Assembly: GCF_037327425.1 (NCBI RefSeq)
Contig: NZ_CP147846.1
Coordinates: forward strand, 1,240,001 to 1,304,000
DNA from: Rhodococcus sovatensis
GTDB lineage: Bacteria > Actinomycetota > Actinomycetes > Mycobacteriales > Mycobacteriaceae
DNA: 64,000 nt
Direction: 5' to 3'
The translations under genes and the position numbers were made by a program. The notes beneath the pieces were generated by a model that saw only the letters and a list, made by a program, of their open reading frames with translations, had not been told where the DNA came from and ran no database searches. Below are positions 17,948 to 27,250 of this stretch, in pieces. Position 1 is the first letter of the stretch, and each line of letters begins with the position of its first letter.

Positions 17948-18075
17948 AATTGCTGCCGTGTGGTAAAAGCGGGACCGATTCGGTGATTCTTCGCGACACT
18001 TCCGTTCCCGATGGACAGTCTGGACTTAACGTCGAGCGTCACCCCTCTGAAGGGCGTGGACTTCGGGGTTACGGA

Positions 18076-20181
18076 CTACTTGGGGGTGGCCAGGGCAAAC
18101 GGGAGCACCGCGTCCGCCCCTGCGCCCCGGAGCGCCGCCGCGGCGCAGGTGAACGTCCAGCCGGTGTCGGTCGTCAGATCCACAAGCAACAACGGGCCAT
18201 CTGTGCCGCTCAGATCCGGTACGTCCCACGAGTCGACGAGACCGGCGACCCTGAACGCGGAGTTGGCGGCCGTGACGCGCGGGTGGTCCGGCCTCCGTCG
18301 AAGCACGCCCAGGTCGGTCAGCTTGCCGATGCGCGCAAGTTCACCCGCCACCGACTGGACCAATTTGGGGTGCGTATCCGACTCCAGGGCGAGCACAGCC
18401 GTCGGCCGTGACTTCCAGTCCCAGGATGCCAGCACCGCGATACACCCGTCGATTAGGGCCGACGGCGCTGGACCGTCGGGGCCGTCGAGGACAGCACGCA
18501 GCCGGCCACCCCATCCGAGGTCGGTGAGCCGCCCGAGGATCCGTCCTGGTTCGGGCCCGTCGGCAATCTTCCCCGAGAGTGAGACTCCGAGCTTCTTCAT
18601 CCCGCTGGGCCACTGTTTACGCGGCGGAAGGTCCAGTCCGGGCCGGTCGAGCCTGGCTTTCGCGGATTCGACCGCAGTGGCGTCGACCTGGGAAGAGTAA
18701 GACTGCCCTGTGCAATTGTCGCATCGGCCACACTCGGCCTTACCGTCGCCGAGGTTCGGATCGTCGAGCTGGCGACGGAGGAATTCCATCCTGCAGCCAT
18801 CGGTTCGCTGGTAGTCCAGCATCGCCTGCTGTTCCGCGTCTCTGGCTTGCTCGAGGCGCTCGTAGCGGTCTGCGTCGTAGGTCCAAGGCTGACCAGTCGA
18901 GATCCAGCCGCCACGCACGCGCTGAACGGCTCCGTCCACGTCGAGAACTTTCAGAACCATCTCGAGGCGGCTTCGATTGAGATCGACCAAGGGTTCCAGA
19001 GCTGGCGTCGATTGCGGCTTGACCGGGTCCAGGTTGTCGATGACCTGCCGGACGACATGCTCACGCGGGAACGCCACGGAGGCGAAGTAGCTCCAGATCT
19101 GCCTGTCCTCGTGGCCGGGGAGAAGAATCACTTCTGCGCGCTCGGTCGCACGACCTGCACGGCCGACCTGCTGGTAGTACGAGATGGGGGAGGACGGCGC
19201 CCCCATGTGCACGACGAAACCCAGATCCGGCTTGTCGAACCCCATGCCGAGCGCAGACGTCGCGACCAGGGCTTTCACGTCGTTGTTGAGCAGTTCGGCT
19301 TCGAGGGTCTCTCGCTCGGTCGTGTCGGTCTGGCCGGTGTACGCCGACACCGCGAGCCCCTGGTCGGACAGCAAACTCGCGAGGTCACGTGCCGCGGAGA
19401 CGGTCAACGTGTAGATGATTCCCGATCCGGGTAGTTGCGCGAGGTGGGAAGCCAGCCACGCTGCGCGTTCGGTCGAGTTCTCGATCTTCACCACCGACAG
19501 GTGCAGCGACTCACGTTCGAGGCCGCCGCGGAGTACGAGAGTGTCGCCGCCTCCGACGCCGAGTTGGGCTGCGACGTCCGACACCACACGATCGTTGGCT
19601 GTAGCAGTGGTCGCCAGGACGGGGATCCCTTCACGCAACTCGGAAATGAGAGTTCGTATTCGCCGGTAGTCCGGACGAAAGTCGTGACCCCAGTCCGACA
19701 CACAGTGCGCCTCGTCGACCACGACCAGACCGGCGTCGCCTGCCAGCGACGGGAGTACCTGGTCGCGGAAGTCGGGATTGTTCAATCGCTCTGGGCTGAC
19801 GAGAAGAACATCGAGCCGTCCTGCCGCCACATCGGCGTGCACGTCTTCCCACTCCGTCATGTTGCCGGAGTTGATGGTCGCCGCCTTGACGCCTGCTCGT
19901 TCGGCGGAGGCAACCTGGTTCCGCATCAGTGCAAGCAGAGGCGACACGATGACGGTGGGGCCCAGGCCCTGCTGCCGGAGCAACTTTGCCGCAATGAAGT
20001 AGACAGCGGACTTTCCCCAACCGGTGCGTTGGACCACCAGAGCGCGCCGCCGGTGCACAACGAGGGCCTCGATGGCGATCCACTGGTCTTCCCGCAGGCG
20101 GGCAACCGGGCCTGCGAGTTCGCGGAGCAGGCGCTCGGCGTCGGTACGCAGGTCTGTCGGAGCTTCCGATGCGGTGGTCAT
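18076..20181 (-). CDS. recQ: RecQ family ATP-dependent DNA helicase
   Basis: 701 aa. 3'-5' helicase core: Walker A in RTGWGKSAVYF, Walker B/DEAH VVDEAHCVSDWGHDFRPDYRRIR, motif V-VI region ALVATSALGMGFDKPDLGFVVHMGAPSSPISYYQQVGRAGR. A zinc site follows near residues 490-520 (CRMEFLRRQL...CGRCDNC), then a long C-terminal region of unclear fold. ATG at 20181 chosen because it precedes the conserved helicase start; the frame is open further upstream into the crcB promoter region. It lies upstream of ectA on the same strand, but the 200-base gap suggests separate transcription. Confidence 0.9.
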   Translation of the reverse strand: MTTASEAPTDLRTDAERLLRELAGPVARLREDQWIAIEALVVHRRRALVVQRTGWGKSAVYFIAAKLLRQQGLGPTVIVSPLLALMRNQVASAERAGVKAATINSGNMTEWEDVHADVAAGRLDVLLVSPERLNNPDFRDQVLPSLAGDAGLVVVDEAHCVSDWGHDFRPDYRRIRTLISELREGIPVLATTATANDRVVSDVAAQLGVGGGDTLVLRGGLERESLHLSVVKIENSTERAAWLASHLAQLPGSGIIYTLTVSAARDLASLLSDQGLAVSAYTGQTDTTERETLEAELLNNDVKALVATSALGMGFDKPDLGFVVHMGAPSSPISYYQQVGRAGRATERAEVILLPGHEDRQIWSYFASVAFPREHVVRQVIDNLDPVKPQSTPALEPLVDLNRSRLEMVLKVLDVDGAVQRVRGGWISTGQPWTYDADRYERLEQARDAEQQAMLDYQRTDGCRMEFLRRQLDDPNLGDGKAECGRCDNCTGQSYSSQVDATAVESAKARLDRPGLDLPPRKQWPSGMKKLGVSLSGKIADGPEPGRILGRLTDLGWGGRLRAVLDGPDGPAPSALIDGCIAVLASWDWKSRPTAVLALESDTHPKLVQSVAGELARIGKLTDLGVLRRRPDHPRVTAANSAFRVAGLVDSWDVPDLSGTDGPLLLVDLTTDTGWTFTCAAAALRGAGADAVLPFALATPK

Positions 20182-20270
20182 GGGTCCATGGTGCCGCATA
20201 CCTCCGACACCGTCGGCTCCGCGGAGACCGCTAGCCTGTCCGAGGAGCACACCTTCAGTGGAGAGGCGAC

Positions 20271-20774
20271 ATGGCCGATAGTCCCAACGCCGGTGATCCG
20301 TTCGCCGAGTTGCCGATGGACCCGGACGTCGACGACCTAGCGATGGTCGGCGACCCGACCAGGCCGCTACATCTGCAACCGTCGGCGCTGGCTTTGGTGT
20401 TCGTCGGGGGAGTCGGCGGAACCCTGGCGCGGTACGGCCTCGAAGTTGCAATTCCTTTTCGCAGTTCGGGCTGGCCTGTCGCCACGTTCATGGTCAACCT
20501 GGTCGGCGCGTTTCTGCTGGGTCTGGTACTCGAGCATCTGATGCGACGCGGACCCGACGTCGGCGCGCGTCGACGGGTTCGCTTGCTTACAGGCACCGGT
20601 TTCTGCGGTGCATTCACCACATACAGCACATTCGCGTTGGAGGCAGTAGTGCTCTCCAGGGATGGTCACTGGACGACGGCTTTCGCGTACACGATGTCGA
20701 CCGTCGTGTTCGGTGCGCTGTCAGCGTGGGCAGGAATCGTCGTCGGTGCCCGCAGGAACCGGACCGCTCGATGA
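20271..20774 (+). CDS. crcB: Fluoride efflux channel CrcB (Fluc), first copy
   Basis: 167 aa with four hydrophobic segments after a 35-residue hydrophilic N-terminus. Family signatures GGVGGTLARYGLE, FMVNLVGAFLLG and the conserved GTGFCGAFTTYSTFALE are all present. Fluc channels export fluoride as dimers; paired genes in Gram-positives usually give a heterodimer. Start ATG has GGAGAGG upstream. The stop overlaps the second crcB as ATGA. No crcB fluoride riboswitch was recognisable in the 89 bases upstream. Confidence 0.93.
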   Translation: MADSPNAGDPFAELPMDPDVDDLAMVGDPTRPLHLQPSALALVFVGGVGGTLARYGLEVAIPFRSSGWPVATFMVNLVGAFLLGLVLEHLMRRGPDVGARRRVRLLTGTGFCGAFTTYSTFALEAVVLSRDGHWTTAFAYTMSTVVFGALSAWAGIVVGARRNRTAR

Positions 20775-21142
20775 TCGTCGTCCTCCTGGCGGTCGCAGGC
20801 GCACTCGGAGCGGTAAGCCGGTTCGTGATCGATTCGTTCGTCAAATCGAAGCTGAAGAATGCGGTGTTTCCGTGGGGGACGGTAGGCATCAATATCACCG
20901 GATCGTTGCTGCTCGGATTCCTCGCGGGACTGGTTGTGCTGCAGGATGGTTCGACCGATCTGCAAATGGTGATCGGAACGGGGTTCTGCGGTGGGTACAC
21001 GACATTCAGTACGGCGAGCGTCGAGACTGTTCGCCTCGTACAGTCCGGTAGGCATTCGCTTGCATTGATCAACCTCGTCGGCACGCTTGTGGTGGCGGGC
21101 GGGGCGTGCGCTGCGGGATTCGCGCTTGCAAGCGTTGTCTGA
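20771..21142 (+). CDS. crcB: Fluoride efflux channel CrcB (Fluc), second copy
   Basis: 123 aa, four membrane segments, lacking the hydrophilic N-terminal extension of the first copy. Contains ALGAVSRFVIDSF, NITGSLLLGFLAG and GTGFCGGYTTFSTASVE. ATG overlaps the first copy's stop by four bases, so equal production by coupling is likely, matching a two-subunit channel. It ends six bases from the convergent LysR gene. Confidence 0.93.
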   Translation: MIVVLLAVAGALGAVSRFVIDSFVKSKLKNAVFPWGTVGINITGSLLLGFLAGLVVLQDGSTDLQMVIGTGFCGGYTTFSTASVETVRLVQSGRHSLALINLVGTLVVAGGACAAGFALASVV

Positions 21143-21148
21143 CGTCGC

Positions 21149-22045
21149 TTACGTGCGTTGGGAGAGTGCGATGTCGAGGAAATCCCGGCTCGGGCCCCGC
21201 AGCTGCTCCTGCTGATTCCAGATCGCGCGGAGCTGACGAGGCATCGTCACTCCTTCGACGTCGATACGGACCAATCGTCCGTCTCGGATATCTCCCTCCA
21301 CGGCCATCGACGACAGGACGCTCGGCGCATCGGCAGTTACGACCGCCGATTTGATCGCAGTCACCGATTCCAGCTCCAACAAGGGCGGTTCGGTCGGGTG
21401 GATGATGTTCTCGAATGTCGTCCTGGTTCCCGACCCGGGTTCGCGTTGCACGAGCGCCGTAGACGCCAATTCCTCCACGGTGACGGATGCGGTTGTCGCC
21501 CAGCGGTGTTCAGGACCGGTCACGACGACGAGCTCGTCCGTGGCGACGACGCGAACGCCGAGTCCGCTCGGGATGTCCGGGCCCTCGACGAAACCGATGT
21601 CCGCGCGCCCGTCGAGCACGTGCTGAGCTGCTTCAGCAGAGTTCATCAATCTCATCTGGGTTCGGACTGCTGGGTGGCGGGTTCGCATCAACACGATCCA
21701 GCCCGGGACGAGGTGCTCGGCGACGGTCATGCTCGCGGCGACCGTCAGGTGTGCGATGTCTTCCCGGAGGAGCGAATCGACGCCGGTGGCGAATTTCTGC
21801 GCAGCGTTCAGAACATTCTCGGCCCATTCGAGTACGGCGACACCCTCGGGCGTGAGTCCTACGCCGGTGTTGGTTCGCGAGAAAACCCGGAGTCCGATGT
21901 CGCGCTCGGCTGCGCGTACTCGCGCGCTGACCGCCTGCTGACTCAGCCCGTGCTCACGTCCAGCGGCGCTCATGCTGCCGAGCCTCGCAACCGACACCAT
22001 GACGTCGAGTGCGGCGAGGTCGGGTACCCGAGGCGAGAGCGTCAT
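21149..22045 (-). CDS. LysR family transcriptional regulator
   Basis: 298 aa. Winged helix-turn-helix at about residues 4-62 (LAALDVMVSVARLGSMSAAG, LSQQAVSARVRAAERDIG), then a type 2 periplasmic-binding-like effector domain (LTVAASMTVAEHLVPGW..., ADIGFVEGPDIPSGL). A GTG two codons upstream is an alternative start. It lies downstream of rbsK on the same strand, 42 bases away. LysR proteins often regulate a divergent neighbour, but here the neighbour behind its promoter is rbsK in the same direction, so no target can be named. Confidence 0.9.
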   Translation of the reverse strand: MTLSPRVPDLAALDVMVSVARLGSMSAAGREHGLSQQAVSARVRAAERDIGLRVFSRTNTGVGLTPEGVAVLEWAENVLNAAQKFATGVDSLLREDIAHLTVAASMTVAEHLVPGWIVLMRTRHPAVRTQMRLMNSAEAAQHVLDGRADIGFVEGPDIPSGLGVRVVATDELVVVTGPEHRWATTASVTVEELASTALVQREPGSGTRTTFENIIHPTEPPLLELESVTAIKSAVVTADAPSVLSSMAVEGDIRDGRLVRIDVEGVTMPRQLRAIWNQQEQLRGPSRDFLDIALSQRT

Positions 22046-22087
22046 CGACACACCGTATCGAAGGACGGGGTTGGGGCGTGGACACGA

Positions 22088-22948
22088 TCAAGCGAGCAGA
22101 GGCTCGATGTCGCCGCGGCGTCCTGAGGAAGATCCAGCGCCGCGCCGGGTGGCTGCGAATGCTCCTGCGGCACAAGCCCACCGAACCGCCGCTTCGGCGC
22201 CGGTGGACCATTCCGCCGCCAACGCGCCGGCGAACGCGTCACCTGCTCCGGTCGTATCGACGGCGTCGACTGTGGGAGAAGCGACGTCGGCCGAAGACTG
22301 CGGTCCGCGGTACCGAGCACCCGCTGCACCGAGAGTCGTCACGACATGCGGAATGCGATCGGTGACGTCGCTGCCGATCGCTGCTGCTTCGGCTTCGTTG
22401 ACGACGAGGAGATCGACGGCATCGACGAGGGCGTCGGGCAGCTTCTGTACGGGTGACGGATTGAGTACGACGAGAGTGCCGTTCGCGCGTGCGTGGGTGG
22501 CGCCCGCGAGCACGGTCTCGACAGGGATTTCCAATTGGCACAGCATGATGTCGGCGTCCGCGATGACTGCGCGTTCGGCGTCTGTCAGGTCACGCATCGC
22601 ACCGTTGGCCCCGGCGACCACCACGATGGTGTTCTCGCCTGCCGCGTCCACGGCGATTGCGGCTATTCCGCTGGGGCCCGTCGTGCGTCGTGTGAACTGC
22701 ACGTCGACTCCCGAATCGGTGAGAGTGCGTAGCAATTCCCCGGCGAAAGCGTCGTCGCCCACCGCTCCGAGGAACGTCGTAGTGGCGCCGGACCGGACAG
22801 CAGCGAGCGCCTGGTTTGCACCCTTACCTCCCTGCGAGTTCTCGAAACTGTCGCCGAGCACCGTCTCGCCCGGTCGAGGCAACCGTTCCGTGTGGGTGGT
22901 CAGATCCATGTTGATGCTGCCGAGAACGGCTACCCGTGTTGCTGCCAT
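22088..22948 (-). CDS. rbsK: Ribokinase (PfkB family carbohydrate kinase)
   Basis: 286 aa. Begins VAVLGSINMDLTTHTERLPRPGET with the sugar-binding motif GGKGANQALAA near 40. The C-terminal PfkB signature is DTTGAGDAFAGALAAEW, with the catalytic Asp in GAGD. It phosphorylates ribose or a related sugar with ATP. A ribokinase gene also lies between proB and proA in mycobacteria, so this one may be the ancestral resident of the interval. Divergent from doeD; the shared gap carries the palindromic operator. Confidence 0.92.
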   Translation of the reverse strand: MAATRVAVLGSINMDLTTHTERLPRPGETVLGDSFENSQGGKGANQALAAVRSGATTTFLGAVGDDAFAGELLRTLTDSGVDVQFTRRTTGPSGIAAIAVDAAGENTIVVVAGANGAMRDLTDAERAVIADADIMLCQLEIPVETVLAGATHARANGTLVVLNPSPVQKLPDALVDAVDLLVVNEAEAAAIGSDVTDRIPHVVTTLGAAGARYRGPQSSADVASPTVDAVDTTGAGDAFAGALAAEWSTGAEAAVRWACAAGAFAATRRGAGSSSGRRGDIEPLLA

Positions 22949-22978
22949 GCCCCAACCTTAGGGGAGGTGAATCGTTTG

Positions 22979-23002
22979 TTGCAGATTGTTGACAATCTGC
23001 AA
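22979..23002. promoter_or_regulatory. 24-bp perfect palindrome, candidate GntR operator before doeD
   Basis: Arms TTGCAGATTGT (22979-22989) and ACAATCTGCAA (22992-23002) with a TG centre, between divergent rbsK and doeD. It embeds TTGACA at 22989-22994, a possible -35 box 27 bases before the ATG at 23022, though the matching -10 (AACGAT) is weak. A shortened copy stands before doeA. FCD-type GntR proteins often bind TTGT-NN-ACAA cores of this kind, and one is encoded at 28749-29462. Confidence 0.7.
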
Positions 23003-23021
23003 GTCCTCGACAACGATGACT

Positions 23022-24290
23022 TGCATGACAGCGTCGACTCGCACACACCTCAGCCCTGCACTCAAGCAAGCCACCCCGGTTGTCGTCGACTACGCGGCCG
23101 GTAGCTGGATTTACGGCACGGACGGAAATCGATACCTCGACTTCACGACGGGCATCGGCGTCACCAGCACGGGCCACTGTCACCCCCGAGTCGTGGAAGC
23201 GGCTCGCGAGCAGGTCGGCAAGATCATCCATGCGCAGTACACGACCGTCATGCACAAGCCCCTTCTCGCGCTCACCGAGAAGCTCGGTGACTTTCTCCCT
23301 GACGGTTTCGACAGCGTCTTCTACGCCAACTCCGGATCCGAGGCCGTCGAGGCGTCGATCCGACTTGCACGCATGGCCACCGGTCGCCCGAACATCGTCG
23401 CATTTCACGGCGGCTTCCACGGACGCACTGTCGCCGCAGCCTCGCTGACGACTGCGGGGACCAAGTTTCGATCCGGGTTCTCGCCGATCATGGGCGGCGT
23501 ACATATCGCACCGTTCCCCTACGCATTCCGGTACGGCTGGGACATGGACACCGCAGTCGCGTTCGCGCTGCAGGAGCTGGACTACTTGTTGGCCACGATG
23601 TCCAGCCCCGCCGACACCGCCGCGTTCATCATCGAACCCGTTCTCGGCGACGGTGGCTACCTCCCGACTCCGCCGGAATTCCTCGAGGGTATTCGGCGCC
23701 GCGCGGACGAGCATGGCATCGTGCTCATCGTCGACGAAGTCCAAGCAGGCGTCGGCCGCACCGGAAAGTTCTGGGGCCACGAGCATTCGGCCGCGAAGCC
23801 CGACATCGTCATCACCGCCAAGGGACTCGCGTCCGGGTTCCCGATCTCGGCGATCGCCGCGTCGACGGAATTGATGTCCAAGGCGTGGCCAGGCTCTCAA
23901 GGCGGAACCTACGGAGGCAACGCCGTAGCGGCGGCCGCAGCCGTCGCCACCCTCGACGTAGTGCGAGACGAAGGGTTGGTGGAGAACGCTGCCAAGCAGG
24001 GTGCTGTTCTGCTCGACGGGCTGAAGGCGTTGAAGGAGCAGTATTCGGCGATCGGCGACGCCCGCGGCCTGGGCCTCATGCAGGCCCTCGAATTCGTCGA
24101 CGAGAATGGTAAGCCCGACGCTGCCGCCGCAGCGCGCGTACAGCAGACAGCCATTTCGGAGGGCCTGTTGCTGCTGACCTGCGGTGCGCTCGGCAACGTC
24201 GTTCGGGTGATCCCGGCTCTGGTGGTCACGGATGACGAGATGGCGGAGGGTTTGGACGCCATCGGGCGAACACTGAAGCGAGCACTGTGA
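23022..24290 (+). CDS. Class III aminotransferase, candidate diaminobutyrate transaminase (DoeD-like)
   Basis: 422 aa PLP enzyme. Visible: NSGSEAVEASIRLARMATGR, FHGGFHGRTVAAASLT, FIIEPVLGDGGYLPTP, LIVDEVQAGVGRTGKFWGHE and the PLP-lysine in ITAKGLASGFP. By sequence alone it could be a GABA or acetylornithine aminotransferase. Position in the ectoine-degradation cluster suggests conversion of diaminobutyrate to aspartate-semialdehyde. An ATG three codons earlier is possible. No Shine-Dalgarno is seen, and the operator lies 20 bases upstream, so the mRNA may be leaderless. The stop overlaps the next gene (GTGA). Confidence 0.85.
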   Translation, partial: CMTASTRTHLSPALKQATPVVVDYAAGSWIYGTDGNRYLDFTTGIGVTSTGHCHPRVVEAAREQVGKIIHAQYTTVMHKPLLALTEKLGDFLPDGFDSVFYANSGSEAVEASIRLARMATGRPNIVAFHGGFHGRTVAAASLTTAGTKFRSGFSPIMGGVHIAPFPYAFRYGWDMDTAVAFALQELDYLLATMSSPADTAAFIIEPVLGDGGYLPTPPEFLEGIRRRADEHGIVLIVDEVQAGVGRTGKFWGHEHSAAKPDIVITAKGLASGFPISAIAASTELMSKAWPGSQGGTYGGNAVAAAAAVATLDVVRDEGLVENAAKQGAVLLDGLKALKEQYSAIGDARGLGLMQALEFVDENGKPDAAAAARVQQTAISEGLLLLTCGALGNVVRVIPALVVTDDEMAEGLDAIGRTLKRAL

Positions 24291-27250
24291 CAGTCCTCGA
24301 CCTGCTGCGTGGGGCAGACATCGAGGTCGACGACTCGCCACGACGGCTCGCCGAGTATTCCTACGACGCATCGAACTATCGGGTTCCGCCGTCGGCTGTG
24401 GTGTTTCCGCGCACTGCGGACGACGTCCGAACCACAGTGAAGGCATGCGCCCGGACCGGAGTGACGATCGTGAGCCGCGGGGGCGGAACCTCGATGGCAG
24501 GCAACGCGATCGGTACCGGCGTCGTGCTCGACTTCTCGCGCTACATGAACAAGGTCATCTCGGTCGATGCGTCCGAGAAGTCCGCGGTCGTGCAGCCAGG
24601 AATTGTGATCTCCGAGCTCGCTGCGGCCGTGTCGGCCGCCACGGACGGTCAGTTGACGTATGCGCCGGATCCGTCGAGCAAGACGCGCGCAACGGTCGGC
24701 GGCGCGATCGGCAACGACGCCTGCGGCAATCACTCGGTGCGATACGGCCGGACGGCAGATCACACGATCGCATTGGATATCGTCACTGCCGATGGTCATC
24801 TGCTGCGGGCGACACGTTCCGGTATCCACGCAGTCGATCCGAGCGATTCCGGCTCCGTGGACGCCGCGGCCCGCATCGGTGCCGAACTGGCAGCACTCGT
24901 GGCAGACAACATGGCGGACTTTCGCCTCGAACTCGGCCTCATCCCGCGTCAGGTGTCGGGCTTTCATCTGTCGAATCTTCTCCCGGAGAACGGGTTCGAC
25001 GTTGCCCGGGCCCTGGTGGGAAGCGAGGGTACCTGTGCGATCGTCGTCGCGGCGACCGTCGCGCTCGTGCCGGTGCCGAAGGCGGCCCTGCTGCTCAGTC
25101 TCGGCTACTCGGATGTCGTCGAAGCTGCGCAGGATGTCATGACGATCCTCGAGTTCTCACCGGCCGCAATCGAGGGCATCGACGAGAAAATCGTCGAGAC
25201 AATGCAGGCTCGTCGCGGAATCGACTCGGTCCGTGGACTTCCAGCCGGCAACGCATGGCTGTACGTCGATCTCGACGGCGACGATCCCGCAGAGGTGGAA
25301 GAGAAGGCCGAGCGGTTGCTGGCTCGTCTGAAGGAGTCGGGAAGGCTGAAGGACGGTCGCGTCGTCGCCGATCCCGCCGAACGCAAGTCCCTGTGGCGTG
25401 TGCGTGAAGATGGTGCCGGACTCTCCACGCGGTTGGTGGGAGGTGGCGAATCCTGGCCCGGTTGGGAGGATTCCGCCGTCGCACCGCAGAATCTGGCTGC
25501 CTACCTGGCCGACTTTCGCGACCTTCTCGCAGCGCACTCGCTGACCGGCGTGATGTACGGCCACTTCGGTGCCGGATGTATGCATGTGCGGATCACCTTC
25601 GATCAGCGCACCGAACGTGGACGCGGGATCATGCAGGCGTTTCTTCGTGACGCAGCCGAGCTCGTCGTCCGGCACGGTGGGTCGTTGTCCGGCGAACACG
25701 GTGATGGTCGGGCCAGATCCGAGCTGCTGCCCATCATGTATTCCCCCTCGATGTTGAGTGCGTTTGCGCGGTTCAAGCGGATCTGGGATCCCGCTGCACT
25801 GCTCAACCCGGGAAGCATCACCGATCCGGCCCCCATGATGAAAGATCTGGCACTGGAGGGTGTTCCAAGCCGAGAGTGGAAGACGACCTTCGAGCTCCAC
25901 CAAGTGGGGACCACTACGGATCTCGATCCCTTCGTGCATGCCACCCAGGCGTGCGTCGGTGTCGGCCGCTGCCGATCCAGCAGCGGTGGGGTGATGTGCC
26001 CGAGTTACCGGGCGACCGGCGACGAGAAGGACTCGACGCGAGGGCGAGCGCGGGTTCTGCAGGACATGGTGCGAACCTCTACAACCGTCGCCGACGGTTG
26101 GGCCTCGGAGGACGTCAAAGCCTCGCTCGACCTATGTCTGTCGTGCAAAGCGTGCTCGTCCGACTGCCCGGTCGGAGTCGACATGGCCACGTACAAGGCC
26201 GAGTTCCTCGATCATCACTATGCGGGCAGGATCCGCCCGATGGCGCACTATTCGCTCGGTTGGCTGCCCCGGTGGTTGAAGCTGACGTCGCGGATCGCGC
26301 CTCTGTTGAACAGGGCGCTCACGCCGCGGACCGGCAGGCTTGCGGCCAGGTTGGGCGGCTTGACCACTGAGCGTTCGCTTCCTCGTTTCGCCTCGCGAAA
26401 GGAATTGCGTCAGCAGAGTGCCGGTTCGACGCTGGGCGGGGACGTCGTGCTGTTCGTGGATTCGTTCACCAAAGGCTTCCGACCCGAGGTCATCGGTGCC
26501 GCGGTGCGGGTATTGGCGGACGGAGGGCGTACTGCGGAGTGCCGCAGCGACATGTGCTGTGGTCTGACCTGGATCTCCACGGGCCAACTGGCGACGGCGA
26601 AGAAGCAATTGGCACGCACCGCAGAGATGCTCGACGACGGTACCGACCGACCGATCGTCGTCACCGAGCCGAGTTGTGCCGCGGCGTTGAAGAAGGATTT
26701 GCCCGAGTTGGTGAACACCGATGCGGCTCGTCGGGTTGCGGCACGAATACAGAGCTTTGCGGCGGCGGTCATCGACCAGGCTGCAGGTGGATGGACGCCA
26801 TCCGCGAAGGTCCCGGCTGAAGTCACAGTGCAGACGCATTGCCATGAGTACGCGGTATTCGGCGAAGCGACGCAGCGCAAAGCTCTTGCAGCGGCAGGAA
26901 TTTCCGCGGTGGACGAGGCGACTGGATGCTGCGGGGTAGCGGGAAACTTCGGATTCGAACCCGAGCACTTCGAGATCAGCATGAAGGTCGCCGAACAGGC
27001 ACTCGCACCAGCTGTTCGACGAGCCGGTGACCGTCCGATTCTCACCGACGGTTTCAGCTGCCATATGCAGGTGCGCGAATTGACCGGCGATCACAGCTCT
27101 GCGGCGTCGACGCATCTGGCGCATGTGCTCGATCCGAATCCCCAGTGGCACGCAAAAGCGCCCCCTGGTGCACCTAACCATGCCACTGGGCCGCAGGCCC
27201 CATCGAGTTCTGGGCCGCAGGCCCCAACGACCACACGGAGGGACACATGA
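24287..27250 (+). CDS. FAD-linked D-2-hydroxyacid-type oxidoreductase fused to Fe-S/CCG domain
   Basis: 987 aa. The N-terminal FAD-binding type 4 domain (PRTADDVRTTVKACARTGV, SRGGGTSMAGNAIG, GGAIGNDACGNHSVRYG) is followed by a FAD-oxidase C-terminal domain to about 525 (SGEHGDGRARSELLP). Then a ferredoxin-like region has CVGVGRC...MCPSYRATGDEKDSTRGRARV and CLSCKACSSDCPVGVDM, and a CCG domain has THCHEYAVFGEA and TGCCGVAGNFG. This layout is that of YdiJ/Dld-type quinone-linked D-lactate or D-2-hydroxyglutarate dehydrogenases. The substrate is unknown; it is not part of the known ectoine route. Couples translationally to doeD. Confidence 0.85.
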   Translation: MTVLDLLRGADIEVDDSPRRLAEYSYDASNYRVPPSAVVFPRTADDVRTTVKACARTGVTIVSRGGGTSMAGNAIGTGVVLDFSRYMNKVISVDASEKSAVVQPGIVISELAAAVSAATDGQLTYAPDPSSKTRATVGGAIGNDACGNHSVRYGRTADHTIALDIVTADGHLLRATRSGIHAVDPSDSGSVDAAARIGAELAALVADNMADFRLELGLIPRQVSGFHLSNLLPENGFDVARALVGSEGTCAIVVAATVALVPVPKAALLLSLGYSDVVEAAQDVMTILEFSPAAIEGIDEKIVETMQARRGIDSVRGLPAGNAWLYVDLDGDDPAEVEEKAERLLARLKESGRLKDGRVVADPAERKSLWRVREDGAGLSTRLVGGGESWPGWEDSAVAPQNLAAYLADFRDLLAAHSLTGVMYGHFGAGCMHVRITFDQRTERGRGIMQAFLRDAAELVVRHGGSLSGEHGDGRARSELLPIMYSPSMLSAFARFKRIWDPAALLNPGSITDPAPMMKDLALEGVPSREWKTTFELHQVGTTTDLDPFVHATQACVGVGRCRSSSGGVMCPSYRATGDEKDSTRGRARVLQDMVRTSTTVADGWASEDVKASLDLCLSCKACSSDCPVGVDMATYKAEFLDHHYAGRIRPMAHYSLGWLPRWLKLTSRIAPLLNRALTPRTGRLAARLGGLTTERSLPRFASRKELRQQSAGSTLGGDVVLFVDSFTKGFRPEVIGAAVRVLADGGRTAECRSDMCCGLTWISTGQLATAKKQLARTAEMLDDGTDRPIVVTEPSCAAALKKDLPELVNTDAARRVAARIQSFAAAVIDQAAGGWTPSAKVPAEVTVQTHCHEYAVFGEATQRKALAAAGISAVDEATGCCGVAGNFGFEPEHFEISMKVAEQALAPAVRRAGDRPILTDGFSCHMQVRELTGDHSSAASTHLAHVLDPNPQWHAKAPPGAPNHATGPQAPSSSGPQAPTTTRRDT
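27187..27226 (+). repeat. Two identical 16-bp GC palindromes at the 3' end of the FAD/Fe-S gene
   Basis: TGGGCCGCAGGCCCCA occurs at 27187-27202 and 27211-27226, each able to fold as GGGCC-GCA-GGCCC. They code for GPQAP twice in the non-conserved C-terminal tail of about 25 residues, just before the SD of the aldehyde dehydrogenase gene. They could be an internal stem-loop modulating the operon or a small REP-like element. Confidence 0.7.

Noticed and set aside
17948..18075. Weak imperfect hairpin (ACCCC ... GGGGT) after recQ as a terminator.
   Set aside because: The stem needs a three-base bulge and has no U tract; I could not support it as a terminator with confidence.
20182..20270. Possible crcB (fluoride) riboswitch ahead of the fluoride channels.
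   Set aside because: I could not recognise the conserved riboswitch segments in these 89 bases; a covariance-model search would be decisive.
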